A stretch of 64,000 nt of DNA from Ammopiptanthus mongolicus (lineage: Eukaryota; Streptophyta; Magnoliopsida; Fabales; Fabaceae), in the NCBI GenBank assembly GCA_039655645.1, contig CM077346.1:67541283-67605282 (forward strand). Direction: 5' to 3'. Under the pieces are notes generated by a model that saw nothing but the letters and a program-made list of their open reading frames with translations, ran no database searches and was not told the origin of the DNA. A program made the translations under genes and the position numbers. Below, piece by piece: positions 1 to 13,400 of the stretch. How positions within the stretch are numbered: position 1 is the first letter of the stretch; each line of letters starts with the position of its first letter.

Positions 1-671
1 AAGCTTTTCTCAAGACAACAATGGTGTTTTCTCTCTAAAGTTGAAGATGGTGTTCTTGGCTCTTCAAGAAGGGCTGGGCTGCGTGAATGAGAGGGTGTGA
101 GGGCTGAGTTCAGCCTTAAAACAAGTCACTTAAGGGCAAAATGGTCATTTGCCAAAAGGGTAAAATGGTAAAAGTGCAAAAGGCTAAGGTTAGGGGCATT
201 TTGGTCATTTCGCGTCTAGATTTTCCCGATCGTCATGACGACTCTGGCATACTCTCCCAAGTGTCCTGGGATGTTGTGATATCAAGATTATCTGTTGACG
301 AGTCTCGGTAAGTCCGTATGTGGCTCCGTTCGTCACCCGATTGAGAATTTCACCCGAACGAAGGTCAGGAAATGATTTTTCTGAAATTTTTACGAAATTT
401 AACCAAAACGTAGATAATCGAATTCTAAGACTTACTGTCTCGTTCACGGGTCCATCTGAGGTCTTCTGAGCAGTAAAATCATACTGTCAGTGTAAAAACG
501 CAGACCGGACTCCGTTTGAGTTTTTGACTCAAAACTTAATCGTAGCTTCCTACGATATCGTCGAGCATGACTATGGTCTCGGAATATTTTATTTCCATTC
601 CTAAGACCTCGAATAAAATAAAGACATTAAAATACTGAAGAATTAGAAAACGTGAAAATCAGGGCGTTACA
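1..671 (-). repeat. LTR, partial (array copy 1)
   Basis: Matches the last 671 bp of the complete LTRs at 3331-7794 and 10447-14906. It ends with GGGCGTTACA, which on the element strand is the LTR start TGTAACGCCC. The polypurine tract follows directly at 672 (TTCCTACCCCTCTT on the plus strand). The remainder lies before the window. Confidence 0.9.
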
Positions 672-1086
672 TTCCTACCCCTCTTAAAAGAATTTCGTCC
701 TCGAAATTCCGTGACTTAAAACTAAACCCACTCGATCGCTGAAGATTAAGGAAAGAAATTTTCAACAAAGGAAATTTTTCCTGGTCTTGGTCTCAAAAGA
801 AAGTATACAAAAGAATTTTACCCATCTGGAATGAATATAGGAATATCCAATATGCAAAAAGATTCTTCAGTAGGTTCGTGAGTGTAAAAATGCATAGCTA
901 ATACATGTTTACATCCATGACTCTAATAAAGTTCCTTCTTTCATAAGAACCTTCCAATAAATTTTGGAATCAAAAGATAAACAGTCTGGCAAAAATCAGA
1001 CTGGATCACCTTCACCAAAAGTAAAAGTGATTAGACTAAGTTTCATCAAGAAACTTCCAGTATCGAGAAGTTGTTTATGTTATAAC

Positions 1087-2130
1087 TCAAGAAATAGTAA
1101 TAACAAAACTTTCAGTGAAGTAATACGAAAATGTCCAGACCAATGGACACCATATTATCGATTCAATCAATTGTCGAATACACTGAGGAATATGTAGAAG
1201 TGTGAACACAAATGTTCCCTTGAGATCAGGCAGCACTAACACAGGTGAAGTAGTCAACCTTCTCTCTAATCCTTGCAAACTTTCCTCACAGGCTTCAGTC
1301 CATTCAAACGCTTTATCCTTCCTTTGAAATCGCATGACCCAAAAACTTTACTTCGTCGAGCCAAAACTAACTCTTGGACAACTTTGCATACAGCTGTTTC
1401 TCCTTCAGAACCTGAAGAATCACACTAAGGTATTCAGCGTGTACTTCCTGGTTTCGCGAATAGATGAGTATGTCGTCTATGAAGACAATGACAAACTTAT
1501 CTAGGTATGGACGAAAGATCCTATTCATGTAATCCATGAATATAGAGGAGTATTCGTCATACCAAACGGCATTACAAGGTACTCGTAATGCCTATAGCGT
1601 GTTTGAAACGCTGTCTTCGGTATATCTTCTGTCTTCACATGAATCTGGTGATAACCCGATCGCAAATCAATCTCGGAGAAAACTGTCGCTCTCCTCAACT
1701 GATCCATCAAGTCATTTATCCTCGGAAGATGATACTTGTTCTGAATGGTAACTTTGTTCAACTAGCGCTAATCCACACATAAGCGAGATGTTTCGTCTTT
1801 CTTTCTCACCAATAGCACAAGCATTCCCTACGGCGACACACTGGGTCTAACGAACTATTTTCCCAATAAGTCCACCAACTGGTCCTTCAAGGTTTCCAAC
1901 TCAACAGGTGCCATAAGATAAGGTGCCATAGACGTTGGTCCTGTTCCTGGCACAAGATCGATCACAACTCGATGTCTCGAACTGGCGGTACACCTGGTAC
2001 GTCTTCAAGAAAGACTTCCAGAAACTCGTTAGTAACATGTATTCGTTGAGCTCCTCCTCTCAAAGAAACGTTTCCTTGGTTGGCAGTCCAAATCCAGAAT
2101 TATCCGAATCAGGGAAAACTAAGGTTTTGT
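1087..2130 (-). pseudogene. Reverse transcriptase/RNase H remnant, copy 1
   Basis: Minus-strand frames give recognisable Ty3/gypsy RT pieces. These include the FIDDILIYS active-site block near 1467-1495, the LRSGYHQI and YEYLVMPFG blocks within 1525-1761, and the RT-RNase H junction KAFEWTEACEESL within 1250-1335. The frame is broken by several shifts and stops. Everything after the junction (RNase H body, integrase, chromodomain) is absent. It is a fossil of the same polyprotein that is intact at 30073-34407. Confidence 0.8.
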
Positions 2131-2238
2131 TTGCACCGTCTAATGGGATATAGTTACAAGATAACCAATCCATCCTTATGATCACATCCATTTGCGAAAG
2201 AGGCAAACAGATCAAATCAATCAAAAACGTTCTATCCA

Positions 2239-3096
2239 TTACGGAAAATAGAACAGTTCAAACAGACTTTCGCAGTTATAACAGGCTTTGCAGAAAGTGC
2301 AAAAATTACCAAATCTAAGGGTAAGGAAAGATACAGATAAGGTTCTACCTTCCACGACGATCTGACCGTGAATCAAATCTTCCCTTTGAGAAGTCTCAGC
2401 ATCATCCCCAGTATAAACTCTACTCATTGCCTTAGGCTTCACTGTTTGCACATCGTTGACAGAATGTCTAGCTTTTGATTGCACACAGTCGCGTGAAGTA
2501 TGCCCTGGTTTTCCACACTTGAAGCATATGATTCCCTTGATCAAGCATCCTCTAGTGACATGATTGTTCTTGCCACACTTCATGCACTTCTTTGGGGCGC
2601 TTCCAAATTGACTAATACTCCCACTACTTCCCCCTACAGAACGTTGTTGTTGACCTTGCTGTTTTGAATATGGTTTTGACCGAGATCTATCATCACGACC
2701 ATTAGTGCCTTTATGGAACCTAGTCGGTCCAGAGTGACGTTGCCTTCCTCCACGAGTCTTCATCAGATCTTCGATTACGAAGCATTCATCTACCAAAATC
2801 GAGAACTCTTTGACCTTAGGAGGTTGCACCTCTCCTCGAATCTCGTCCCTTAAACCTTCTTCGAACTTTGTGCACTTCCACTTCTCATCGGGACGAAGAT
2901 GGAAATACCTTGAAGATTTCAGCAGGGACTCAAAACGATCAGCATATTCTTTGACAGACATTCCTCCTTGACGTAGCTGCAGGAACTCCATGTCTTTCAA
3001 CTCGTATTGCACCCGTCGGAAAACACTCGTTCTGAAGAACTCTGCTAGCGACAACTTACAAGAAAGCAAAAACATTACTACCCTGTCCAATATCAT
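2239..3096 (-). pseudogene. gag C-terminal half, copy 1
   Basis: A 285-codon minus-strand frame matching the C-terminal half of a chromovirus gag. It has MEFLQLRQGGMSVKEYADRF, then a basic Ser/Gly/Gln-rich linker, then two CCHC knuckles (CMKCGKNNHVTRGC, CFKCGKPGHTSRDC). The capsid N-terminal part present in the intact element is replaced by about 30 unrelated residues. After the knuckles the frame runs out where the protease DSGA motif should be: that motif is deleted. A Gag fragment could in principle be made, but no protease follows. Confidence 0.8.
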
Positions 3097-3313
3097 TCCC
3101 CTTCAGAAACAATAATGCAGAGAGTAACAAACAATCGTTGTCTTCTTCACAGAAACACAACACAGAGAACAAACAATACAAAAGGATAGACCGAAGTCAT
3201 CATCCTCCCCAACATTGTTTTCTCTCAGAAACAATAACACAGAAAGACAATCAGAGAAAACACAACACAAACAAGACAGACCATAACCTACAAACCCCAA
3301 AAAGACTCGGCCA

Positions 3314-3325
3314 GCTCTGATACCA
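3314..3325 (-). other. Primer binding site, array copy 1
   Basis: GCTCTGATACCA on the plus strand reads TGGTATCAGAGC on the element strand, the usual plant primer site for initiator tRNA-Met. It lies five bases inside the LTR boundary at 3331. The same site recurs at 10429-10440. Confidence 0.85.
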
Positions 3326-3330
3326 AATAA

Positions 3331-6300
3331 TGCAACACCCTTTCCCGAGTGTCACATTCCCGAACGTTTATAAGGCCGAAAATATTTATTAATGCGGAAA
3401 ATACGATTTTTCTTTTTCTTTTCTTTTCATAAAGATGTAATGGGATTAGTAAAGGTAATAAATAATACTAATAAGTGAACTTAGGTTCACCATGCATTAC
3501 TAGGACATACATACAGTATTATAATACAGAAAACAGAAATAACAACATTACTATATATAGACATAAGTCTAATGTATGACTGACATAAGAAATACAATAA
3601 GTACTAGGAGTTATAGCTCCCAAAAGATACTACAAAAACTGACATAGTCTGGCCGACAACAAAACTAAAACAGCAAAAGAGTCCACCTCCGAACTCAAAG
3701 GACTGCGGAACCGAACCATCGTCGCGTCCATCTGTTCAAGCATCAACAGCAAGTACCAGCAGAAAACATACAGATATGGGTGAGATTCCCGTTCATCAAC
3801 ACAACAAAACAGCAGTAGTAAAAACGGGACGACTCACCGGGTAACAGCGTACCCAACATGCTTACAAAGGTTCTCAGTATAAATCATGTTAAGCAGTTAA
3901 CAACATAATAGCATGCTAAACATTTAACAGCATAATATAAGGCATCCTTAAACAATACAGCGATGTATAACAGTAAACGTAAACATCAATAGCCATAAAC
4001 ATCAATAGCCATGCCATGCATGCAATGCAATGTATATGACTCAATTTCAATGTCACTGGGTACTACTCTGACCCCTACTCCATGGAGCTAACAAAACATT
4101 CGGAGAGAGTGAATGGGAGGACATGTTCCGGTTTCTGCCAGCCATGAGCAAGATGCTACAACATTCGTAACGTGCACGTATCTGGCTTTACGGTAACACT
4201 CTCGACCAAACATGAAAAGTACGGCATCTAGTAGAGGATATCAGTGTATTGCACGGATTCGCCACGACACAGAAGAATCACCAACTGGTCACATGTCAGC
4301 CCTTCCAACCCTGATACCTCCAAAAAGACCATTGAAGATCGTCACCGTAAGATTCGCACCCGCATCAAGGTGTAAGCTCAACTCCTAGGCTCAAGGCCTT
4401 ACAACTATGCAAATGAAATACCAATGCTTACACAAAGCAGATGCGATCAAGCAATGTCATCCCCCGGATAAACCTCGAAGTCTACTAAGGTTCTCTTCCT
4501 TAGAAACCACACACGTCTTTGTTTTATAAAACATTTATCCATCAGATAAAACAATTATCCATCGGATAAATATCTCGTGATTCCTTTGGAATGATCCAGA
4601 CTGCTTTCAGAATCGCCGACTGTCCCCACAAACCAACACAAGTCTTTTCAGCGTGTTTTGTCCTCACTCACGCGCTTTCTAGGAAACTTCCCAGAAGGTC
4701 ACCCATCCCATAATTACTCTAAGTCAAGCACGCTTAACTATAAAGTTATTATGTTCTAAGCTCCCGAAAAGAAGATAAATCTTGTTGGTATGGGTAGTAC
4801 CAATCAATTCTTATATGCCTTCCCTTAACTATACAGTCCCATACCTGCATAGCCTCAGGATTCCTTCCACTGTACAGTCCCATACCTGCACAGCCTCAGG
4901 ATCTCTCTCATTCCAGTTATCACAAGGCGGAAACAATGGAACGATTAACCTGGATCCGAATCATCGGTCCGTCATCGAACTACTGTTTCGAAAACCAAAA
5001 CATTTCGTGTTTGTGTTTACGTCTTATGAATTATGTCTCAAGTCCTAAGCATTATGAATAAGGATTGAGAATCCTCTTAGATAAGTCTTTGAGCCTTTCT
5101 AAGATATTAATCCCTTGTTTTTCAATTAAGGAAACAAGTGTTGATTTCACTTAAGTCTTATGAAGTCATTGATGTACTAAGTCATCAATGGTATAGTACA
5201 TGGTCTTGTTCCACCATATACCATACTTAATTAACCCTTGTCTTCAACTCTAAGTTAATTACTTAACTTAGGTTTTTCACGCGTAAAACTTTACGATTGA
5301 GTTAGAAAACTCTTTTTGTAAACCAAACAACTTTTACAGCTGAAAACTCATTTGATTTAAAACAACATTTGAACTACTTACTTCATTTCTAGCATTTTCT
5401 GAAACATGAAATTCGCTTAGCGGATTTACATTCGCTTAGCGAAATTGAGGCAGTAATACCTCTTTTGGAACTCCTCTGGATCGCTCGGCGAGACACAAAT
5501 CGCGTAGCGAAATATATTGGATTCGCTTAGCGAATATGAATTCGCTTAGCGCAAGTTCAGACGGTTGCACCTCTTTAGAAACACCTCTGGATCGCTCGGC
5601 GAGACAGAATTCGCGTAGCGAAACTTCACTTTATTCGCTTAGCGAGAATGATTTCGCTTAGCGAAAGTTCAGACGGTTACACCTCTTTTGGAGACTTCTC
5701 TGGATTGCTCAGCGAGATGTAATTCGCGTAGCGAAATTCGCTGGGTTCGCTTAGCGAATATGAATTCGCTTAGCGAAAGTGAGGCAGTGATGCCCAACTT
5801 AGACTTTCCCTGTTTTCGCGTAGCGAAAGTAAATTCGCTTAGCGAAAAGTTGCCTTAAAACAAGACATCAACCTTAGGGAACCATTTTGATTCTCTTCAT
5901 GAAACCACTTCTTTTCTCATTTTGAGTCACTTGATTAGCTAGATGAACTAAGGATAAGGTATAAAACATGTTTCACTTTGGTGAAACCACTTTGAGATTT
6001 AATTCCATTTAAAGTCACTTAGGGTTTTTCTTTGAAAAACACAAGTTATTGAAAACACTTTCTTTACATCAAAACTTGACTTGTCCAAGAACTATTCATA
6101 TCTTTCCTTTCCTCAAGGTCATGGCTAATAGCCAACTAGGAATCAATGTGAAGTTTTACTCCATCCACCAATCAAAGTATGGCTCACAACACTTACACAA
6201 TCATGATAACCATAATACACATTACTACATCATAATCAAACATCCAAGTCCATCACACATTATGGTCTCATAATCAACAATAAAAGTCCATACTTGATCT

Positions 6301-7794
6301 AGTGATCAAAGTAGGTTTTCCAACATACATGAAAATGGTTTTTCATTCAATCATATCTTCATCAACATATGCTAAAGCACACTACAACATACTCAAGCAT
6401 AAACTCATCATGACAATCTTGTTCTCCAAGAGAACTTAACAAAACTTAACATATAAAAGTGAACCCAAACTAAAGGGTTTCACCCACACATAATTTAAAC
6501 AACCATCTTCACCACCACCATCTTGGTGTGATGAGGTTCTTCTCCCCATACCTGTTGTAGAGCAGATTCCCGGATCAAAGTCGGTTGATCGGTTTGTGAA
6601 CCTTCTGATAATTAACACCAACTACAAACAACCAAACAATCAAACATTAAACAACAATCAAACCAAACTCAAAAATTCTCACAAAGAGGGTTTCGGCCAC
6701 CCTAAAGAGAATAAAACTAGGAATTGATCTTGGTTTTCCATTCATGGATTCAAAGGCATTAGGAAAGCTAAGCATGAAATCAAGTGTTAAAAATCAAAAA
6801 TTGATGAAAACACTATTCATCATCATCAAGAAGGGTTCGGCCCTAATTTGCTTTTTGAGCTATGATGAGAGTTGAATCAAAAGCTCTTGGGTTTAGGTAG
6901 AGAATGATGAGGTGAGTTCAAAGAAATTGGTCTCACATCAAAATGATTTTTCTACAATTTCCTATGGATTTTCGAAGTTTTGGATCTAAGAAATAATTTT
7001 CATGAAAATGAAGATTGATCTTGAAATAAAGAGATATTCAAGAAGCTAAGAGATCATAGAAGTGATCTTACCTTGAAATGATGGAAGATTGCTCAAGGAA
7101 TCAAGTGATTCCAACAAGAACTCAAGCTTTTCTCAAGACAACAATGGTGTTTTCTCTCTAAAGTTGAAGATGGTGTTCTTGGCTCTTCAAGAAGGGCTGG
7201 GCTGCGTGAATGAGAGGGTGTGAGGGCTGAGTTCAGCCTTAAAACAAGTCACTTAAGGGCAAAATGGTCATTTGCCAAAAGGGTAAAATGGTAAAAGTGC
7301 AAAAGGCTAAGGTTAGGGGCATTTTGGTCATTTCGCGTCTAGATTTTCCCGATCGTCATGACGACTCTGGCATACTCTCCCAAGTGTCCTGGGATGTTGT
7401 GATATCAAGATTATCTGTTGACGAGTCTCGGTAAGTCCGTATGTGGCTCCGTTCGTCACCCGATTGAGAATTTCACCCGAACGAAGGTCAGGAAATGATT
7501 TTTCTGAAATTTTTACGAAATTTAACCAAAACGTAGATAATCGAATTCTAAGACTTACTGTCTCGTTCACGGGTCCATCTGAGGTCTTCTGAGCAGTAAA
7601 ATCATACTGTCAGTGTAAAAACGCAGACCGGACTCCGTTTGAGTTTTTGACTCAAAACTTAATCGTAGCTTCCTACGATATCGTCGAGCATGACTATGTT
7701 CTCGGAATATTTTATTTCCATTCCTAAGACCTCGAATAAAATAAAGACATTAAAATACTGAAGAATTAGAAAACGTGAAAATCAGGGCGTTACA
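3331..7794 (-). repeat. LTR, complete (array copy 2)
   Basis: A 4464-bp LTR with TG...CA ends, shared by the two internal regions: the 5' LTR of one and the 3' LTR of the other. It is unusually long. The outer parts resemble the 3.86-kb LTRs of the element at 26164-38416, with about 600 bp extra, mostly within 4.5-5.4 kb. It contains a palindrome cluster at 5411-5848. Small frames inside it show no conserved domain and look like chance. About 18 differences by eye from the third LTR, including a 4-bp length change near 4012. Confidence 0.9.
5411..5848. repeat. Palindrome cluster in LTR copy 2
   Basis: About fifteen copies of TTCGCTTAGCGAA and variants (TTCGCGTAGCGAA, GCTCGGCGAGAC). Each has 5-6 bp inverted arms around one central base. 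A higher-order unit of about 112 bp, starting with CCTCTGGATCGCTCGGCGAG, recurs near 5473, 5584 and 5697. No coding potential. The surrounding LTR is AT-rich, so these GC-rich palindromes stand out. Function unknown: enhancer-like sites or RNA hairpins are possible. Confidence 0.9.
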
Positions 7795-8209
7795 TTCCTA
7801 CCCCTCTTAAAAGAATTTCGTCCTCGAAATTCCGTGACTTAAAACTAAACCCACTCGATCGCTGAAGATTAAGGAAAGAAATTTTCAACAAAGGAAATTT
7901 TTCCTGGTCTTGGTCTCAAAAGAAAGTATACAAAAGAATTTTACCCATCTGGAATGAATATAGGAATATCCAATATGCAAAAAGATTCTTCAGTAGGTTC
8001 GTGAGTGTAAAAATGCATAGCTAATACATGTTTACATCCATGACTCTAATAAAGTTCCTTCTTTCATAAGAACCTTCCAATAAATTTTGGAATCAAAAGA
8101 TAAACAGTCTGGCAAAAATCAGACTGGATCACCTTCACCAAAAGTAAAAGTGATTAGACTAAGTTTCATCAAGAAACTTCCAGTATCGAGAAGTTGTTTA
8201 TGTTATAAC

Positions 8210-9253
8210 TCAAGAAATAGTAATAACAAAACTTTCAGTGAAGTAATACGAAAATGTCCAGACCAATGGACACCATATTATCGATTCAATCAATTGTCGA
8301 ATACACTGAGGAATATGTAGAAGTGTGAACACAAATGTTCCCTTGAGATCAGGCAGCACTAACACAGGTGAAGTAGTCAACCTTCTCTCTAATCCTTGCA
8401 AACTTTCCTCACAGGCTTCAGTCCATTCAAACGCTTTATCCTTCCTTTGAAATCGCATGACCCAAAAACTTTACTTCGTCGAGCCAAAACTAACTCTTGG
8501 ACAACTTTGCATACAGCTGTTTCTCCTTCAGAACCTGAAGAATCACACTAAGGTATTCAGCGTGTACTTCCTGGTTTCGCGAATAGATGAGTATGTCGTC
8601 TATGAAGACAATGACAAACTTATCTAGGTATGGACGAAAGATCCTATTCATGTAATCCATGAATATAGAGGAGTATTCGTCATACCAAACGGCATTACAA
8701 GGTACTCGTAATGCCTATAGCGTGTTTGAAATGCTGTCTTCGGTATATCTTCTGTCTTCACATGAATCTGGTGATAACCCGATCGCAAATCAATCTCGGA
8801 GAAAACTGTCGCTCTCCTCAACTGATCCATCAAGTCATTTATCCTCGGAAGATGATACTTGTTCTGAATGGTAACTTTGTTCAACTAGCGCTAATCCACA
8901 CATAAGCGAGATGTTTCGTCTTTCTTTCTCACCAATAGCACAAGCATTCCCTACGGCGACACACTGGGTCTAACGAACTATTTTCCCAATAAGTCCACCA
9001 ACTGGTCCTTCAAGGTTTCCAACTCAACAGGTGCCATAAGATAAGGTGCCATAGACGTTGGTCCTGTTCCTGGCACAAGATCGATCACAACTCGATGTCT
9101 CGAACTGGCGGTACACCTGGTACGTCTTCAAGAAAGACTTCCAGAAACTCGTTAGTAACATGTATTCGTTGAGCTCCTCCTCTCAAAGAAACGTTTCCTT
9201 GGTTGGCAGTCCAAATCCAGAATTATCCGAATCAGGGAAAACTAAGGTTTTGT
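8210..9253 (-). pseudogene. Reverse transcriptase/RNase H remnant, copy 2
   Basis: Same broken RT remnant as copy 1, offset 7123 bp, with the FIDDILIYS block near 8590-8618. Differences from copy 1 are a handful of substitutions, for example in the GAAA(C/T)GCTGTCTTC stretch near 8729. Confidence 0.8.
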
Positions 9254-9361
9254 TTGCACCGTCTAATGGGATATAGTTACAAGATAACCAATCCATCCTT
9301 ATGATCACATCCATTTGCGAAAGAGGCAAACAGATCAAATCAATCAAAAAAGTTCTATCCA

Positions 9362-10212
9362 TTACGGAAAATAGAACAGTTCAAACAGACTTTCGCAGTT
9401 ATAACAGGCTTTGCAGAAAGTGCAAAAATTACCAAATCTAAGGGTAAGGAAAGATACAGATAAGGTTCTACCTTCCACGGCGATCTGACCGTGAATCAAA
9501 TCTTCCCTTTGAGAAGTCTCAGCATCATCCCCAGTATAAACTCTACTCATTGCCTTAGGCTTCACTGTTTGCACATCGTTGACAGAATGTCTAGCTTTTG
9601 ATTGCACACAGTCGCGTGAAGTATGCCCTGGTTTTCCACACTTGAAATTCCCTTGATCAAGCATCCTCTAGTGACATGATTGTTCTTGCCACACTTCATG
9701 CACTTCTTTGGGGCGCTTCCAAATTGACTAATACTCCCACTACTTCCCCCTACAGAACGTTGTTGTTGACCTTGCTGTTTTGAATATGGTTTTGACCGAG
9801 ATCTATCATCACGACCATTAGTGCCTTTATGGAACCTAGTCGGTCCAGAGTGACGTTGCCTTCCTCCACGAGTCTTCATCAGATCTTCGATTACGAAGCA
9901 TTCATCTACCAAAATCGAGAACTCTTTGACCTTAAGAGGTTGCACCTCTCCTCGAATCTCGTCCCTTAAACCTTCTTCGAACTTTGTGCACTTCCACTTC
10001 TCATCGGGACGAAGATGGAAATACCTTGAAGATTTCAGCAGGGACTCAAAACGATCAGCATATTCTTTGACAGACATTCCTCCTTGACGTAGCTGCAGGA
10101 ACTCCATGTCTTTCAACTCGTATTGCACCCGTCGGAAAACACTCGTTCTGAAGAACTCTGCTAGCGACAACTTACAAGAAAGCAAAAACATTACTACCCT
10201 GTCCAATATCAT
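9362..10212 (-). pseudogene. gag C-terminal half, copy 2, frameshifted
   Basis: Matches the gag remnant at 2239-3096, but a 7-bp deletion near 9647 falls between the first and second CCHC knuckles. The upstream frame (10212 to 9562) ends out of frame soon after the first knuckle; the second knuckle is in another frame (9664 to 9362). The deletion is absent from copy 1, so it arose after the tandem duplication. Confidence 0.85.
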
Positions 10213-10446
10213 TCCCCTTCAGAAACAATAATGCAGAGAGTAACAAACAATCATTGTCTTCTTCACAGAAACACAACACAGAGAACAAACAATACAAAAG
10301 GATAGACCAAAGTCATCATCCTCTCCAACATTGTTTTCTCTCAGAAACAATAACACAGAAAACAATCAGAGAAAACACAACACAAACAAGACAGACCATA
10401 ACCTACAAACCCCAAAAAGACTCGGCCAGCTCTGATACCAAAATAA

Positions 10447-13400
10447 TGCAACACCCTTTCCCGAGTGTCACATTCCCGAACGTTTATAAGGCCGAAAATA
10501 TTTATTAATGCAGAAAATACGATTTTTCTTTTTCTTTTCTTTTCATAAAGATGTAATGGGATTAGTAAAGGTAATAAATAATACTAATAAGTGAACTTAG
10601 GTTCACCATGCATTACTAGGACATACATACAGTATTATAATACAGAAAACAGAAATAACAACATTACTATATATAGACATAAGTCTAATGTATGACTGAC
10701 ATAAGAAATACAATAAGTACTAGGAGTCATAGCTCCCAAAAGGTACTACAAAAACTGACATAGTCTGGCCGACAACAAAACTAAAACAGCAAAAGAGTCC
10801 ACCTCCGAACTCAAAGGACTGCGGAACCGAACCATCGTCGCGTCCATCTGTTCAAGCATCAACAGCAAGTACCAGCAGAAAACATACAGATATGGGTGAG
10901 ATTCCCGTTCATCAACACAACAAAACAGCAGTAGTAAAAACGGGACGACTCACCGGGTAACAGCGTACCCAACATGCTTACAAAGGTTCTCAGTATAAAT
11001 CATGTTAAGCAGTTAACAACATAATAGCATGCTAAACATTTAACAGCATAATATAAGGCATCCTTAAACAATACAGCGATGTATAACAGTAAACGTAAAC
11101 ATCAATAGCCATAAACATCAATAGCCATGCAATGCAATGCAATGTATATGACTCAATTTCAATGTCACTGGGTACTACTCTGACCCCTACTCCATGGAGC
11201 TAACAAAACATTCGGAGAGAGTGAATGGGAGGACATGTTCCGGTTTCTGCCAGCCATGAGCAAGATGCTACAACATTCGTAACGTGCACGTATCTGGCTT
11301 TACGGTAACACTCTCGACCAAACATGAAAAGTACGGCATCTAGTAGAGGATATCAGTGTATTGCACGGATTCGCCACGACACAGAAGAATCACCAACTGG
11401 TCACATGTCAGCCCTTCCAACCCTGATACCTCCAAAAAGACCATTGAAGATCGTCACCGTAAGATTCGCACCCGCATCAAGGTGTAAGCTCAACTCCTAG
11501 GCTCAAGGCCTTACAACTATGCAAATGAAATACCAATGCTTACACAAAGCAGATGCGATCAAGCAATGTCATCCCCCGGATAAACCTCGAAGTCTACTAA
11601 GGTTCTCTTCCTTAGAAACCACACACGTCTTTGTTTTATAAAACATTTATCCATCGGATAAAACAATTATCCATCGGATAAATATCTCGTGATTCCTTTG
11701 GAATGATCCAGACTGCTTTCAGAATCGCCGACTGTCCCCACAAACCAACACAAGTCTTTTCAGCGTGTTTTGTCCTCACTCACACGCTTTCTAGGAAACT
11801 TCCCAGAAGGTCACCCATCCCATAATTACTCTAAGTCAAGCACGCTTAACTATAAAGTTATTATGTTCTAAGCTCCCGAAAAGAAGATAAATCTTGTTGG
11901 TATGGGTAGTACCAATCAATTCTTATATGCCTTCCCTTAACTATACAGTCCCATACCTGCATAGCCTCAGGATTCCTTCCACTGTACAGTCCCATACCTG
12001 CACAGCCTCAGGATCTCTCTCATTCCAGTTATCACAAGGCGGAAACAATTGAACGATTAACCTGGATCCGAATCATCGGTCCGTCATCGAACTACTGTTT
12101 CGAAAACCAAAACATTTCGTGTTTGTGTTTACGTCTTATGAATTATGTCTCAAGTCCTAAGCATTATGAATAAGGATTGAGAATCCTCTTAGATAAGTCT
12201 TTGAGCCTTTCTAAGATATTAATCCCTTGTTTTTCAATTAAGGAAACAAGTGTTGATTTCACTTAAGTCTTATGAAGTCATTGATGTACTAAGTCATCAA
12301 TGGTATAGTACATGGTCTTGTTCCACCATATACCATACTTAATTAACCCTTGTCTTCAACTCTAAGTTAATTACTTAACTTAGGTTTTTCACGCGTAAAA
12401 CTTTACGATTGAGTTAGAAAACTCTTTTTGTAAACCAAACAACTTTTACAGTTGAAAACTCATTTGATTTAAAACAACATTTGAACTACTTACTTCATTT
12501 CTAGCATTTTCTGAAACATGAAATTCGCTTAGCGGATTTACATTCGCTTAGCGAAATTGAGGCAGTAATACCTCTTTTGGAACTCCTCTGGATCGCTCGG
12601 CGAGACACAAATCGCGTAGCGAAATATATTGGATTCGCTTAGCGAATATGAATTCGCTTAGCGCAAGTTCAGACGGTTGCACCTCTTTAGAAACACCTCT
12701 GGATCGCTCGGCGAGACAGAATTCGCGTAGCGAAACTTCACTTTATTCGCTTAGCGAGAATGATTTCGCTTAGCGAAAGTTCAGACGGTTACACCTCTTT
12801 TGGAGACTTCTCTGGATTGCTCAGCAAGATGTAATTCGCGTAGCGAAATTCGCTGGGTTCGCTTAGCGAATATGAATTCGCTTAGCGAAAGTGAGGCAGT
12901 GATGCCCAACTTAGACTTTCCCTGTTTTCGCGTAGCGAAAGTAAATTCGCTTAGCGAAAAGTTGCCTTAAAACAAGACATCAACCTTAGGGAACCATTTT
13001 GATTCTCTTCATGAAACCACTTCTTTTCTCATTTTGAGTCACTTGATTAGCTAGATGAACTAAGGATAAGGTATAAAACATGTTTCACTTTGGTGAAACC
13101 ACTTTGAGATTTAATTCCATTTAAAGTCACTTAGGGTTTTTCTTTGAAAAACACAAGTTATTGAAAACACTTTCTTTACATCAAAACTTGACTTGTCCAA
13201 GAACTATTCATATCTTTCCTTTCCTCAAGGTCATGGCTAATAGCCAACTAGGAATCAATGTGAAGTTTTACTCCATCCACCAATCAAAGTATGGCTCACA
13301 ACACTTACACAATCATGATAACCATAATACACATTACTACATCATAATCAAACATCCAAGGCCATCACACATTATGGTCTCATAATCAACAATAAAAGTC

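Larger units (their letters stand above)
672..3330 (-). mobile_element. Internal region, array copy 1
   Basis: Lies between two LTRs: polypurine tract at 672-686, tRNA-Met-type primer site at 3314-3325. Compared with the intact element at 26164-38416 (internal about 4.5 kb) it keeps only the gag C-terminal half, a decayed reverse transcriptase and a short RT/RNase H junction. Positions 687-1086 are noncoding and do not resemble the intact element; I see no function there. Confidence 0.85.
7795..10446 (-). mobile_element. Internal region, array copy 2
   Basis: Near-identical to 672-3330, with the same deletions, the same primer site (10429-10440) and the same polypurine tract. It differs by roughly eight substitutions or single-base indels and one private 7-bp deletion (GCATATG missing near 9647). 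The shared deletions show that the element had already decayed before it was duplicated. Confidence 0.9.

Noticed and set aside
205..447. Conserved 80-codon gene repeated at 205, 7328 and 14440
   Set aside because: It recurs only because it lies in the repeated LTR. A related frame at 15469-15726 is the diverged LTR. No domain is recognisable.
5411..5848. CRISPR-like repeat array
   Set aside because: Repeats are short palindromes with irregular spacing and no unique spacers, inside a plant LTR; there are no cas genes.
6049..6273. Small gene repeated at 6049 and 13161
   Set aside because: LTR sequence with low-complexity His/Asn codons; repeated by the array, no homology seen.
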